Shown: positions 1 to 9,257, counted from the stretch's first letter. The stretch: 64,000 bases of DNA from Gammaproteobacteria bacterium (GCA_028293765.1 JAQGOG010000210.1:1-64000), one strand, 5' to 3'. Notes: a model not told the origin generated them from the letters alone. Program-made: numbers and translations.

Positions 1-2
1 CC

Positions 3-56
3 TTCAGGTTCAAGGAGGCCAATGACGCGCGCCGCGAGACGTTCGTCCCGACCTGA
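3..56 (+). CDS. C-terminal end of an unidentified protein (partial)
   Basis: One forward frame is open from the left edge to a TGA at 54-56 and encodes about 17 residues, ending RRETFVPT. It would stop 45 bases before the AsmA gene on the same strand. The fragment is too short to assign to a family, and a chance open frame is possible in DNA this GC-rich. Confidence 0.3.
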   Translation, partial: FRFKEANDARRETFVPT

Positions 57-101
57 CGCCCCCGAATCCGAACCAGCGGCTGGTACCAGCGATTCCAAGC
101 C

Positions 102-2414
102 ATGTTGCCTTCAGGATCTGCAGCGACTGCGCTCAAGTGGGCCGGTATCGTCGTCGGCGGTCTCGTCGTCCTGATGGTCTTAGGCGCCGCTTTGCTGGAT
201 GCAAATGCCGACGCCTTGCGGGGGCCGCTAGCGAGAATGGCTTCGGCGCGGCTCGGGAGAGCGGTACACCTCGACGGCCGGCTGGAGTTGCACCTGCTGT
301 CGTTGACGCCGCGGGCAGTCGTGCGCCAGCTGCGCATTGCGAACCCTGATTGGGCCACCAAGGAAACCATTCCGAAGGACGTCGCCCCCAAGGACAGCCC
401 CGGGTCGGAGCCCGCACAGGCGGACAGGAGGGCGTGGGCGCCGGGGAATATGATGCGCGCGCCCACGGAGCTGGCACGCATCGGCGAGCTGAAGCTCTCG
501 CTCTCGATCCCGGCATTATTCAAAGGGCAGGTGGTGCTCCCTTATGTTGAAACCCAGGACACGGACATTAACCTGCTGCGTGATGCCGCGAAGCGCGCGA
601 ATTGGGAATTCAACCCCTCCGGAGCGCCGAAGTCGAAGCAGCCTGCGAAGCTGCCGATAGTGCGCAGCCTGCACCTCGGCCGAGGGCATCTGATGGTGAT
701 AGATGTCGTTCGCAAACTGCATTTCTCAGGCACCATCGCCGCCAGCCAGGCCGCGAATGGCGGCGCGCAGTCGCTGAGTCTCGATGGCAACGGCGGCATC
801 AACGGCGCTCCATTCCAACTTACCGCTTCCGGTGATCCGCTCATCACGGCGGAACACCACAAGCCTTACACGCTCATCACGGACATCCGCGCCGGCCGCA
901 CGCGCGTGAATGTCCGTGTAACCGTCGAGAAACCATTCGACCTGGGGTCGCTGGTCGCGGACATTTCCTCTTCAGGAGACGATCTCGCGGATCTTTACTA
1001 TCTCACCGGCCTGGCATTGCCGAATACGGCCGCCTACACCGTGTCGGGTCACCTGCATCGCGAGGGCACCTCCCTGAAGCTCACCAACTTCAAAGGAACG
1101 CTCGGGACTAGCGATATCCATGGCACGTTGTCGATCGAGACCGCGACCGAACGGCCGCAACTCACGGCCGACCTGGCCACTCGCCTGCTGAACATCAAGG
1201 ATCTCGGGCCAACACTGGGCGCGCGCGGCAAAAACGCGGGCTCATCGCTGAGCCGACAGCAGGCGCGGGCGCAGAAGCCCGAAGCATCCACGGCGCAGGC
1301 TCGCGCGGCGGCCCCGGATGCCGTGAAAACGGCCGGCTCTGCGGCGACTCCTTCCAGGAAGCCAAAGTCATCTGCAAAGTCCGCTTCACCAGTGGCGGAT
1401 GCCAAGGCGGCAGATACCAGCGCAGCGAAAGGCGACACGCTCCTGCCCGACGCCAAACTCGACTTACAGCGCGTGCGGGGTATGGATGCCAACGTCAAGT
1501 ACCGGGCCGAGGCCGTCAAGGCCGAGAAGCTGTCGATTCGCGAGATCGCGCTGTCCCTGAAGCTCGATCACGGTGTCATGACCTTCGACCCGCTGTCCTT
1601 CCAGTTGCCGCAGGGGAAGCTCGTATCCAACATCCGGATAGATGGGTCGAAGGACGTGCCCGTAACCGACATCGACTCGCGCATCACCAACGTTCAGCTG
1701 GCGCAATTCCATCCGAAGGATGCTACGGAAGCCCAGGCGCCGCTCGGCGGCACTATGGTGGGACGCGCGATTCTGCAGGGACACGGCAAATCTGTTCACG
1801 AGTTCGCGGCGACGGCCCAGGGCACGGTCAGCGTCGCAGTGCCGCATGGGGAAATTCGTGAGGCGCTCGCAGAGCTCACCGGCATCAACGTCGTCCGCGG
1901 ACTGGGTCTCCTGCTCACCAAGAATCAGGAGAAGGCGAATATCCGTTGCGGTGTCGCGAACTTCAAGGCGCAGGGCGGCGTCTTCGCGGCCGAGGATATC
2001 GTGATCGATACCGACAACGTGCTGATCACAGGGAAGGGCGAGATCGATCTCGGCCCGGAGATAGTGGATCTGACGCTCAACGGTCAGCCCAAGAAGCTCC
2101 GTCTGTTTCGCATCAAGGCGCAGATCGCGGTCGACGGCACCCTGTCCAAGCCCAAAGTGGGACTCAAACCCGGGAGTACTCCGGGGCAGGCGGCCATGGC
2201 CACGGCGCTCGGCGTAGTTGCCACCCCACTGGCTGCCGCGCTTGCATTCATCGACCCAGGGCTCGCCAAGGACGCCAATTGCGGAGCGTTACTCGCCGAG
2301 GCGCAACGTCACGGGACGCCTGTCAAAGGAACTCCCCCGGCCCAAGAGGGATCCCGCCCGGAGGCGCCCCCCAAGGACGCTCAACGCTCCACGAAGGCGC
2401 GTTCGATTACATAA
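102..2414 (+). CDS. AsmA family protein
   Basis: Encodes 770 residues of the AsmA type, a large inner-membrane-anchored periplasmic protein linked to outer-membrane biogenesis and possibly lipid transport. One hydrophobic segment (about residues 13-33) anchors the N-terminus. The typical AsmA start follows: an SARLGRAV-like stretch and then a LARIGELKLSLSIPALFKGQ segment near residue 125. An Ala/Lys/Pro-rich low-complexity linker (about residues 375-445) separates this from the C-terminal AsmA domain, which has the usual G-E-I-D-L beta repeats and a hydrophobic Ala-rich tail. The family assignment is firm; the exact role is not known from sequence. Its 3' end overlaps the convergent ferredoxin reductase gene by 34 bases. 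Confidence 0.88.
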   Translation: MLPSGSAATALKWAGIVVGGLVVLMVLGAALLDANADALRGPLARMASARLGRAVHLDGRLELHLLSLTPRAVVRQLRIANPDWATKETIPKDVAPKDSPGSEPAQADRRAWAPGNMMRAPTELARIGELKLSLSIPALFKGQVVLPYVETQDTDINLLRDAAKRANWEFNPSGAPKSKQPAKLPIVRSLHLGRGHLMVIDVVRKLHFSGTIAASQAANGGAQSLSLDGNGGINGAPFQLTASGDPLITAEHHKPYTLITDIRAGRTRVNVRVTVEKPFDLGSLVADISSSGDDLADLYYLTGLALPNTAAYTVSGHLHREGTSLKLTNFKGTLGTSDIHGTLSIETATERPQLTADLATRLLNIKDLGPTLGARGKNAGSSLSRQQARAQKPEASTAQARAAAPDAVKTAGSAATPSRKPKSSAKSASPVADAKAADTSAAKGDTLLPDAKLDLQRVRGMDANVKYRAEAVKAEKLSIREIALSLKLDHGVMTFDPLSFQLPQGKLVSNIRIDGSKDVPVTDIDSRITNVQLAQFHPKDATEAQAPLGGTMVGRAILQGHGKSVHEFAATAQGTVSVAVPHGEIREALAELTGINVVRGLGLLLTKNQEKANIRCGVANFKAQGGVFAAEDIVIDTDNVLITGKGEIDLGPEIVDLTLNGQPKKLRLFRIKAQIAVDGTLSKPKVGLKPGSTPGQAAMATALGVVATPLAAALAFIDPGLAKDANCGALLAEAQRHGTPVKGTPPAQEGSRPEAPPKDAQRSTKARSIT

Positions 2415-3181
2415 TCTCCGGGTTCGCCGATATGCGGGGAAATGCTGAAGCCCCGCCCATCCAGCAGCGCGCACGTGTCGGCGAGCATGGCTGGGCTGCC
2501 GCACACCATGACCCGATCGCTGCCGGGATCGAGATCCGGCAGTCGCAGATCGCGGAACAGCCGGCCGGACTCCATCAGCGTCGTCAGGCGCCCGTGGTTG
2601 GTGTGCGGCTCGCGGGTGACGGTGGGATAGTAGTGGAGCTTGTCGCGCACCAGCTCCCCGAGGAATTCGTGGGCTTTCAGATCCTCGATCAGGTGCTTCA
2701 CGACCGCGGACTCTTTCGCCCAGCGGACGCCGTGAACGAGCACCACGTGTTCGAAGCGTTCGTAGACCTCCGGGTCTTTGATCAGGCTCATGAACGGTGC
2801 GGCCCCGGTGCCGGTGCTCAGCAGGTACAAGCGCTTGCCGGGCTTCAGATCGTGGAGCAGCAGCGTACCGGTCGGCTTACGGCTGATCAGGACTTCATCA
2901 CCCTGCCGGATGTGCTGCAGACGTGACGTCAGGGGCCCGTCAGGCACCTTGATGCTGAGGAACTCGAGATGCTCCTCGTGGTTCGCGCTGGCGATACTGT
3001 AGGCCCGCAGCAGCGGCTTGCTATCGACGTGCAGCCCGACCATGACGAACTGGCCGTTCTCGAACCGAAGCCCCGAATCACGCGTCGTCGTGAAGGTAAA
3101 TTGCGTATCCGTCCAGTGATGTACCTTGAGCACCCGCTCAGCACCTATCGCCGCCAAGATCGTCACCTGCGCCAGACTCAA
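2381..3181 (-). CDS. fpr: Ferredoxin--NADP+ reductase
   Basis: A 266-residue FAD flavoprotein of the bacterial Fpr type, which moves electrons between NADPH and ferredoxin or flavodoxin in the cytosol. The N-terminal FAD-binding barrel carries the R-A-Y-S-I-A-S motif (near residue 60). The NADP-binding half has LLSTGTGAAPFMSLI (near residue 125) and VMVCGSPAML near the C-terminus. The protein ends in VERAFVER, the aromatic-containing tail typical of proteobacterial Fpr. Length matches the family (about 255-270). It is divergent from the SDR gene and its 3' end overlaps the AsmA gene tail to tail, so neither has room for its own terminator. Confidence 0.92.
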   Translation of the reverse strand: MSLAQVTILAAIGAERVLKVHHWTDTQFTFTTTRDSGLRFENGQFVMVGLHVDSKPLLRAYSIASANHEEHLEFLSIKVPDGPLTSRLQHIRQGDEVLISRKPTGTLLLHDLKPGKRLYLLSTGTGAAPFMSLIKDPEVYERFEHVVLVHGVRWAKESAVVKHLIEDLKAHEFLGELVRDKLHYYPTVTREPHTNHGRLTTLMESGRLFRDLRLPDLDPGSDRVMVCGSPAMLADTCALLDGRGFSISPHIGEPGDYVIERAFVER

Positions 3182-3333
3182 ATGAAGCCGGAATGTTACC
3201 GAGCGGCACCGGGGAACGAGGGTTTTTCGGGCTATGGTCTAATAAGGAGCGGTTATGACGGTGTGGAACGGACGTGAAAATGCTGCAATCGACGGCACAG
3301 CCGGACTGAGCGGACGCAAACGGGGGCTATAAA

Positions 3334-4248
3334 ATGACGCAATCTGCATTTGCCGGGCTGAAAGGCCGCACCCTGTTCATTACTGGTGCGAGTCGCGGCA
3401 TCGGCCTCGCTATAGCCTTACGTGCCGCTCGCGACGGCGCGAACATAGCGGTGGTGGCGAAGACCACCGATCCGCACCCGAAGCTCCCCGGCACCATCTA
3501 TACCGCCGCGGCAGAGATTGAAGCGGCGGGCGGCAGAGCGCTGCCCCTCGCGGTCGATATACGCAACGATAGCCAGGTCGCAGACGCGGTCGCTCGCACG
3601 GTGAAGACGTTCGGCGGCATAGATATCCTCGTCAACAACGCCAGCGCGATCAGCCTCACCGATACGCTGGAAACGGATATGAAACGCTTCGATCTGATGC
3701 ATCAGATCAACACGCGCGGCACCTTCCTCTGCTCGAAGTTATGCCTGCAGCATCTGGCGCGCTCCGCAAACCCGCACATTCTCATGCTGGCACCCCCGTT
3801 GAATTTTACAGAACGCTGGTTCGCCCCGCATCTGGCCTACTCAATCGCGAAATACGGGATGAGCCTGTGTGTACTCGGGCTGGCGGGAGAGTTACGTCCG
3901 CGAGGGATAGCAGTGAATGCGCTGTGGCCGCGCACCGTGATCGGCACCGCCGCGTTGCAAGTGGCAATGGGCGGTCGCGGTAGTGACGAGCGCCGGCGGG
4001 TTCGCAACCCGCAGATCCTCGCCGATGCGGCTCACCTGATTCTGACGAGCTCGAGTCGCGAGAACACCGGCAAATTCCATATAGATGACGAGGTCCTGCG
4101 CTCCGCGGGCGAAGCCGACTTCTCGCAATACCGCGATCCCGGCGTCCGCGAGGAGGATTTGTTGCCCGATTTCTTCCTTTACGCGGATACGCACTGCAGC
4201 GACAGGCTACCGGGACGCACAATGGCGTCCACGGCTCGGCAGGATTAG
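3334..4248 (+). CDS. SDR family oxidoreductase, HSDL2-like
   Basis: A 304-residue short-chain dehydrogenase. It has the Rossmann motif TGASRGIG (residues 17-24), an NNAS motif (101-104), and YSIAK with the active-site Tyr169 and Lys173. The PPLNFTERWFAPHLAYSIAKYGM region and the unusually long substrate loop match the hydroxysteroid dehydrogenase-like protein 2 branch, whose substrates are poorly known (fatty-acid-related roles are suspected). In that branch the catalytic serine usually sits in an SPPLN motif; here the codon is GCA and residue 153 is Ala. This may alter catalysis or signal a non-classical role. The gene stands alone, divergent from fpr, and converges with the CheW-domain gene. 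Confidence 0.85.
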   Translation: MTQSAFAGLKGRTLFITGASRGIGLAIALRAARDGANIAVVAKTTDPHPKLPGTIYTAAAEIEAAGGRALPLAVDIRNDSQVADAVARTVKTFGGIDILVNNASAISLTDTLETDMKRFDLMHQINTRGTFLCSKLCLQHLARSANPHILMLAPPLNFTERWFAPHLAYSIAKYGMSLCVLGLAGELRPRGIAVNALWPRTVIGTAALQVAMGGRGSDERRRVRNPQILADAAHLILTSSSRENTGKFHIDDEVLRSAGEADFSQYRDPGVREEDLLPDFFLYADTHCSDRLPGRTMASTARQD

Positions 4249-4270
4249 ATTGCAGACTCGAAGCGCTGCT

Positions 4271-6829
4271 TCAGGTAGTAATAGCAGCGGCAGCCGTCGC
4301 TGTCGTGCCGTAAAATAATGCGGCGAGGCGTTCGGGGCTGAGAATCATCACGAGCGGGTCGTTCTCGTCGGCAGGCTCTATCGCAAGCGTTGCAAGCTGG
4401 TCTGCCGAGCCGTCGATGGGCAGCAGCCGGTCCGTTGCCACTTCGAGAATATCTCCCAGTAACTCCACCAGCAATCCAAAGGGCTTGGCGCGACCTTGTG
4501 CCCGAATCACGACGACGATCTGCGGTGTCTCCAGATGCGTCTCACCGAGCACCCTCGTCAGGTCGGCCACCGCAAGTGGCTCGCCTGAAAACATGATGAA
4601 GCCCGCGCACCAAGGCTCGCTGGTCGGCAGCGTTTGCAGCGTTTTGGCATCGATCGCTTCGATGACACTCGTGGTAGGCAAAGCGTACCAGCTGTTGCCG
4701 GTGGCGAAGGTCGCGAACTCGAGCACATCCTGTTTGCCACCCTCGTGCCGAGCCGCGGCTCGTTGTGGCAGGTCGCCGCGCGCCACCGTGCGTCGCTCGA
4801 GCACTTTACCGATCGGGATGAGCACGACCGCGTGGCCACCGAGCCCCGGGAACTCGCGATAGCCGGTATCGGGCTTAGTGCCTACGGCGTGATAGTTTTC
4901 ACCGATCCGCACCACGCGGGCTTCGCCTTGCCGCGAAGTCTCTTTGATCCAGCGTATGCACGTCGCTTCGACCCCAAGACCGGCGGCGTCGACCGTCGGA
5001 GCCGTCGTGGACATGATGTGCATGTCTCGATCAAGGAACATGGCGACGCACCCAGGGAGTGGATTGCCGTGCTCGTCTCGAGGAAGAGCGTCGTGAAGCA
5101 TCGCGGCCAGTTGCGGCGCGGTATCGAATACGACGGCGACCGCACCAACGACCCGTCCTTGAGACGTGCGCACCGGCGCTCCGAAGATCAGAGTGGGTCG
5201 ATTGTTATAAAACGCGCTCGGCTGAAATCCCGATACGGTGTAGGCCTGGGCGCCGGAGGGCGTCAGCGTTTGGGAGACCCACGACTCATTGAGGGGCTCG
5301 CCCTGCAAATGGTCGTACTCGGTACGGGACGCAGCAACGACACGTCCCTCTGCATCGAGCAGCACGATGCAGTGGTAGACCGTGTAGAGCTCGTTGATAC
5401 GCTGTAGCACGCGAGTTACCGCATCGTCGGTGCAGCCTTCGACGTCGGCCAGGCGACCGACGAGCGTTGCGTCCAGTGCCCACCAGCGAACGTCGTTCAC
5501 GCGCTCGTAGAGATTTCGGGCCAACAGATCGATGCCGAGCGAGGCCATGAACTGCGTATCGTGCAAAACGGAGGAGACCACGGTTTCGTGCAACTCCTGG
5601 ATGGAGTGCTCGAACACGTCCTTGGTCTTGCGTCCCATGTTGCTGATCTCGCGCAACAGGGCCTTGGCAAACGTGCCATTGCCGCCATCGGCGAGCGACA
5701 GGCGCACGCTGCCGTTCCAGACGGAACGGTTGAGATCGCGCTGAACCGCGTCCGCCTGCCGCGGGATTTCTCGGAGCGCGGTGGAAAACGTGGCGGCGCT
5801 GGCCCGCAGGTCGGCAAGCACCTCAGGCGTATATCCCGATCGGCCGGTGACCTCGTCGGCCTCGAACACGCGCTCCAGCGGCACCATGACATGGCCGCGC
5901 CAACTCGGGCCGGCGTACCCCTGATACGGCTGTGCGGCGCGGGTCACCGCCAGAAATTCGCGTCCCGCGAAGCGAACGATGGCGCCTGTCTCGCTATCTC
6001 CCGCCGTGACTCGCGCGCCGACGGGAAGCAGATACGGGTCGCTGGTCGCGATGACTTCGCTGCTCGTGTCCAGCAGCGAGAGAACGGTCCAATCGCTGGC
6101 GGAGCGCAGCTTCCCGAAGATGCCGTCGCACTCGTCTTCCAGGCGGAAACACAGGCACAACACGCCCACTGTCTGATGATCGGCTGTGATCCGATGCGAG
6201 TAGATGAGGGCGCGACGGGCTTCGGGAACCAGATCGCTGCGCCGGGAGGTTTCGACGTAAGCGTGATCGCTCGCCAGCGTGCTGGCAACCAGCGGATCCT
6301 GGGTGGCCGCGGGCGCGGTGCCCCCGTCGAGCTGCAGCAGCACTTCGCCTTCGGGAGAGACCAATATGACGTTGTGATAGATGGAGTACTTTGCGACGTA
6401 CTCGGCGAGGCGCCGCTGCACGGAGCGGGTGGCGGCCACTAGCGTACGAGCCGCGTTTTCCGCGGTCGGGCCCTCTTCGCCGGCCGCGCGGCGCAAAGTC
6501 GGGATCTCGCGCGTGAAGCGGCGGATGCTGTCGTCCGCGGCGAGGAAACCGATGTCGGCCGTGCGTTCGAACAGGTTGCGGACCAGAATATCGATAGCCA
6601 CCTGCGCCCGCGCGCGCGCGGCGAGCAGGGATTTCTTGTGCGTCTCGGCGGCGAGATGACTCACAAGATCGCCAGCCAGCGACTCAAAAGCCTGCCGCGT
6701 ACCGCTGAGGTTGGTGCCGTCTTCGCTGAGGTGAGATAACAGCGCAAGGCTGTCCCATGCACCTTGTAGCGTCGCCAGCCGCTCGCGGTAACCAACGACG
6801 GCGGGCATGTATTTCGTGAGACGCGACAT
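4271..6829 (-). CDS. Soluble tandem Cache-like/CheW domain protein
   Basis: 852 residues from the ATG at 6829; the frame stays open to 7078 but would then run into tonB, and that extension looks non-coding. Two related modules (about residues 45-345 and 400-665) each begin with a helix carrying a RNL(F/Y)ER motif, followed by a Cache-like fold with YHNVILVSPEGEV or YHCIVLLDAEGRV. A CheW-like domain fills about residues 700-840. No transmembrane helix or signal peptide is visible, although Cache domains normally sense periplasmic ligands. I infer a cytoplasmic sensor that couples ligand binding to a chemosensory array or CheA. No other chemotaxis gene is in the window. Domain identity is by eye: CheW is confident, Cache moderately so. 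Confidence 0.75.
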   Translation of the reverse strand: MSRLTKYMPAVVGYRERLATLQGAWDSLALLSHLSEDGTNLSGTRQAFESLAGDLVSHLAAETHKKSLLAARARAQVAIDILVRNLFERTADIGFLAADDSIRRFTREIPTLRRAAGEEGPTAENAARTLVAATRSVQRRLAEYVAKYSIYHNVILVSPEGEVLLQLDGGTAPAATQDPLVASTLASDHAYVETSRRSDLVPEARRALIYSHRITADHQTVGVLCLCFRLEDECDGIFGKLRSASDWTVLSLLDTSSEVIATSDPYLLPVGARVTAGDSETGAIVRFAGREFLAVTRAAQPYQGYAGPSWRGHVMVPLERVFEADEVTGRSGYTPEVLADLRASAATFSTALREIPRQADAVQRDLNRSVWNGSVRLSLADGGNGTFAKALLREISNMGRKTKDVFEHSIQELHETVVSSVLHDTQFMASLGIDLLARNLYERVNDVRWWALDATLVGRLADVEGCTDDAVTRVLQRINELYTVYHCIVLLDAEGRVVAASRTEYDHLQGEPLNESWVSQTLTPSGAQAYTVSGFQPSAFYNNRPTLIFGAPVRTSQGRVVGAVAVVFDTAPQLAAMLHDALPRDEHGNPLPGCVAMFLDRDMHIMSTTAPTVDAAGLGVEATCIRWIKETSRQGEARVVRIGENYHAVGTKPDTGYREFPGLGGHAVVLIPIGKVLERRTVARGDLPQRAAARHEGGKQDVLEFATFATGNSWYALPTTSVIEAIDAKTLQTLPTSEPWCAGFIMFSGEPLAVADLTRVLGETHLETPQIVVVIRAQGRAKPFGLLVELLGDILEVATDRLLPIDGSADQLATLAIEPADENDPLVMILSPERLAALFYGTTATAAAAITT

Positions 6830-7035
6830 GGCGCGGGGCTTCGATCCTGGAAACCGTGCTGGATAGTTGACATTTGATAACGACCGCACCGCGGAAAACT
6901 TGAGGCAGCGCCGGGCCGTCGGCGCTCGCCGCCCCGGCGGGCGCAGGGGCGGCGAGCGATCGCCTTCCTGGTCAGGCCCGGAGCTCACCGCGTGCACCGA
7001 TTTCGTGCGCGCGGTTCGGTCCGGGACTGCCGGAC

Positions 7036-7671
7036 TCAGCGGTTTTCCAGCCGGAATACAACTCGAAGTGTGAGCCATTGCTCGAAGGGCACGCCGTTAC
7101 GCGTTGCCGGTCGCAGCCGCCACCGGGTTTTCGCCTCGTTCATCGCTGCCACGTCGAGCCGTGCCGATCCGCTCGAGCGCGATACCTTGGCATCTTTCAC
7201 TTGCCCGTCCGCCCCGACGAGCACGTCGAGCGCCACGGCCCCTTCTTCGCCGGACCGGATGGACGCGGGTGGATATGGCGGCTGCGTCAGCGGCCTGCGC
7301 GGATCCACCGCAGCCGCGGCGGTCGTGGGCTCGGCCTGGACCGTGCCCGGCCCATCCGGTACCAGGGCGAGCGCGTCGGTCTTCAGTTGTGCGGTCGTTG
7401 GCGGTTCGGGCGGTGGCATCACCAGCGGGGGTAGGGGGATGACGGGATGGATGACCGTTTTAATCGGATCGGGCGGAATCAGTTGTTGGACCCGGGGCAC
7501 CGGTTTCTCGATGATCAGATTACTCACCATGTCAGGCGGCGGTGTGGCACCCGGGGCGTGCATGCCGATGCCGTTGACCAGAGCCCAGATCGCTACGAGA
7601 TGCAGACCGGCGACGAGGACCAACCGGGTAGGAACACGAAGGACCGACGAAGGAATATTCAGCGCTTGCAT
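7036..7671 (-). CDS. TonB family energy transducer
   Basis: 211 residues with the TonB layout. A short cytoplasmic tail is followed by one membrane anchor (about residues 16-33), a Pro-rich periplasmic spacer (about 45-95, many PPP/PVP steps) and a C-terminal TonB domain. That domain contains PPYPPASIRSGEEGAVALDV, SRSSGSARLDVAAM and a terminal VVFRLENR strand. Such proteins pass proton-motive force from ExbB/ExbD to outer-membrane receptors. No exbB or exbD lies nearby, so it is an orphan tonB; it might serve the TonB-dependent receptor at 14860, but that is inference. It lies about 200 bases upstream of the CheW-domain gene on the same strand. Confidence 0.9.
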   Translation of the reverse strand: MQALNIPSSVLRVPTRLVLVAGLHLVAIWALVNGIGMHAPGATPPPDMVSNLIIEKPVPRVQQLIPPDPIKTVIHPVIPLPPLVMPPPEPPTTAQLKTDALALVPDGPGTVQAEPTTAAAAVDPRRPLTQPPYPPASIRSGEEGAVALDVLVGADGQVKDAKVSRSSGSARLDVAAMNEAKTRWRLRPATRNGVPFEQWLTLRVVFRLENR

Positions 7672-7939
7672 GGAGACTTCCTAAGCTTTTGGTTTGAGGG
7701 GCGAAGGACCCCATCGAGGTCAACGCAGGGGCAGGAGGAAAAGGGTTAGGCCACCGGACCTGTGGAGCAGGTCTCGTTTCTGCGTACGGTAAACGGTCAG
7801 GCCGGCTCCCGGGCTATCTAGCGGCTGCCCGCCCCGTTAGACTCCCGCGCACAGGGAAAACAACTTATGCATCGAACCCGCCGCAGCTGGGACGCTGGCG
7901 ATTCTCTCGCGATTGAGGCGGGTTGAAGGGGCGGCACCT

Positions 7940-8689
7940 ATGTTAAGAGTCTGGGGGGGCTGGTTTGCTTGTCTGTTGGCGCTCAGTGCGCCGCTGGCGG
8001 CCAGAGATTCGGAACCGTTGACGCTCGCCAAGGGCGCCCGGGTTGGCGTCGTCAGTCTGGTGGATCCGGAAGCCACGCACTTCCACGCGGCCAGGGCCAT
8101 CAGGGACAGCTTCCTGAAAACGGCCACGGTCACCTGGGCGGTGGACACGATGCTGGCGGAGGCGCTGAAGGACCGCATGAGCCAGATGGGACTCGTGCTG
8201 GTCCCGCTGGGCGTGACCGACGAGCTCGATCGGACGCGCGAGGAGTGCTTTCTGAACGGCTCTTTCCTCAAGTCCCTGCCGAAGCAATGCATTCTGCCGT
8301 TCAGGCACATCATCAGCAACGAGCACGTCGATGCCGTCATCGTGCTGGCGCCGGGCCTCAACAACTCCACGCATGCCGGGGGAGCGCGCCGCAAGGAGCT
8401 GCCGGACTACCTGCGCGGCTGGGGCTTCGTCACCGGGGATCCGGTGACGCCGGGCAAACCGACACTCTTCAACATGACCGAGCTGCTGCTGGTCGCACCG
8501 ACTCCGGAGGGACCCACACTGCGCGGCCGCGAGTGGGGCGGCAACTACTCGCTCGAGTGGACCAGCTTCAGTCCGCCCGCGGACCTGAAGGAAATCCCGC
8601 CACAGGATCTGAATCAGCTGCAACCGCTGTTTGCCGGCATCCTCTCCCGCCAGACCGGCCGGCTGCTGGATCAGCTGCAGACGCGCTAG
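7940..8689 (+). CDS. Secreted protein of unknown function
   Basis: 249 residues from the ATG at 7940; an earlier in-frame start at 7913 would put charged residues before the signal peptide and is less likely. The first 23 residues (LRVWGGWFACLLALSAPLAA core) look like a Sec signal peptide. The mature part is mixed alpha/beta, with VGVVSLVDPEA, AVDTMLAEALKDRMSQMG and VDAVIVLAPGLNNST segments and two cysteines. The alternation of beta strands and helices resembles a nucleotide- or ligand-binding fold, but I do not recognise a family. It is divergent from tonB and followed by a 33-bp direct repeat before the aconitase X genes. Confidence 0.6.
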   Translation: MLRVWGGWFACLLALSAPLAARDSEPLTLAKGARVGVVSLVDPEATHFHAARAIRDSFLKTATVTWAVDTMLAEALKDRMSQMGLVLVPLGVTDELDRTREECFLNGSFLKSLPKQCILPFRHIISNEHVDAVIVLAPGLNNSTHAGGARRKELPDYLRGWGFVTGDPVTPGKPTLFNMTELLLVAPTPEGPTLRGREWGGNYSLEWTSFSPPADLKEIPPQDLNQLQPLFAGILSRQTGRLLDQLQTR

Positions 8690-8694
8690 GGTAC

Positions 8695-8771
8695 GCGGGA
8701 CGCGCTACTGCCCGCGGGGAGCGCAGCACCCGGACTGCGCGGGACACACTACTGCCCGCGGGGAGCGCAGC
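8695..8771. repeat. Direct repeat, 33 bp x 2, between convergent genes
   Basis: Two copies of a 33-base unit (8695-8727 and 8739-8771) differ at two positions. Each reads GCGGGACRCRCTACTGCCCG and continues CGGGGAGCGCAGC. They fill the gap between the secreted protein gene and the convergent aconitase X small-subunit gene. GC-rich inverted segments within the unit could form hairpins, so it may act in transcription termination. Confidence 0.7.
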
Positions 8772-8804
8772 GAATGCTGCGCGATCCGCGCGAGGCAAAG
8801 TCTT

Positions 8805-9257
8805 CTACTCGCCGATCGGCCTCTCCCCCCTGTATATCTCCACCACCCCGCGGTCCCCGTCGACTTTGACCCAGTCGCCGGTCCTGATGACCTGCAGCGG
8901 ATCCTGATCGAGGTCAGTGATCGCCGGAATGCGCATCACGACCGCGCCGAGCGCGACTTTCGTGGTCATCTCATTGAAGATCAGCGCCTTCGGCGCGGTG
9001 CCCGTGAGCCGCGTGGTGTGAAATGCCACGGACCACCCGGAGGAGCCCTTGGCTCCCGGAAACACCAGAATCTTGTCCTTGAAGCTCTGCCCACGTAACT
9101 CGTGGCGCGTTTCGATCACGGTACCGGTCATGGGATTGATTCCGCCCCAGCCGGAAATGGTGTCACGGGTCACCAGCGCTTCGCCTTCGGCACATCCGCC
9201 GACCACTTTGCGCCCGTGGAGCGTGATCATTTGCGTCGGATGCGGAATGGCGCTCAT
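8805..9257 (-). CDS. Aconitase X swivel domain protein (small subunit, DUF126)
   Basis: 150 residues from the ATG at 9257; the longer frame upstream is only antisense reading of the large-subunit gene. It carries the DUF126 signatures WGGINPMTGTVIETRH, FPGAKGSSGWS and MTTKVALGAVV. This is the mobile swivel domain that closes over the active site of aconitase X enzymes. Its start overlaps the stop of the large-subunit gene by 4 bases (ATGA), so the two subunits are probably translationally coupled, the two-gene form of the family. The proposed role is dehydration of a hydroxy acid together with the large subunit; the substrate is not evident. Confidence 0.88.
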   Translation of the reverse strand: MSAIPHPTQMITLHGRKVVGGCAEGEALVTRDTISGWGGINPMTGTVIETRHELRGQSFKDKILVFPGAKGSSGWSVAFHTTRLTGTAPKALIFNEMTTKVALGAVVMRIPAITDLDQDPLQVIRTGDWVKVDGDRGVVEIYRGERPIGE

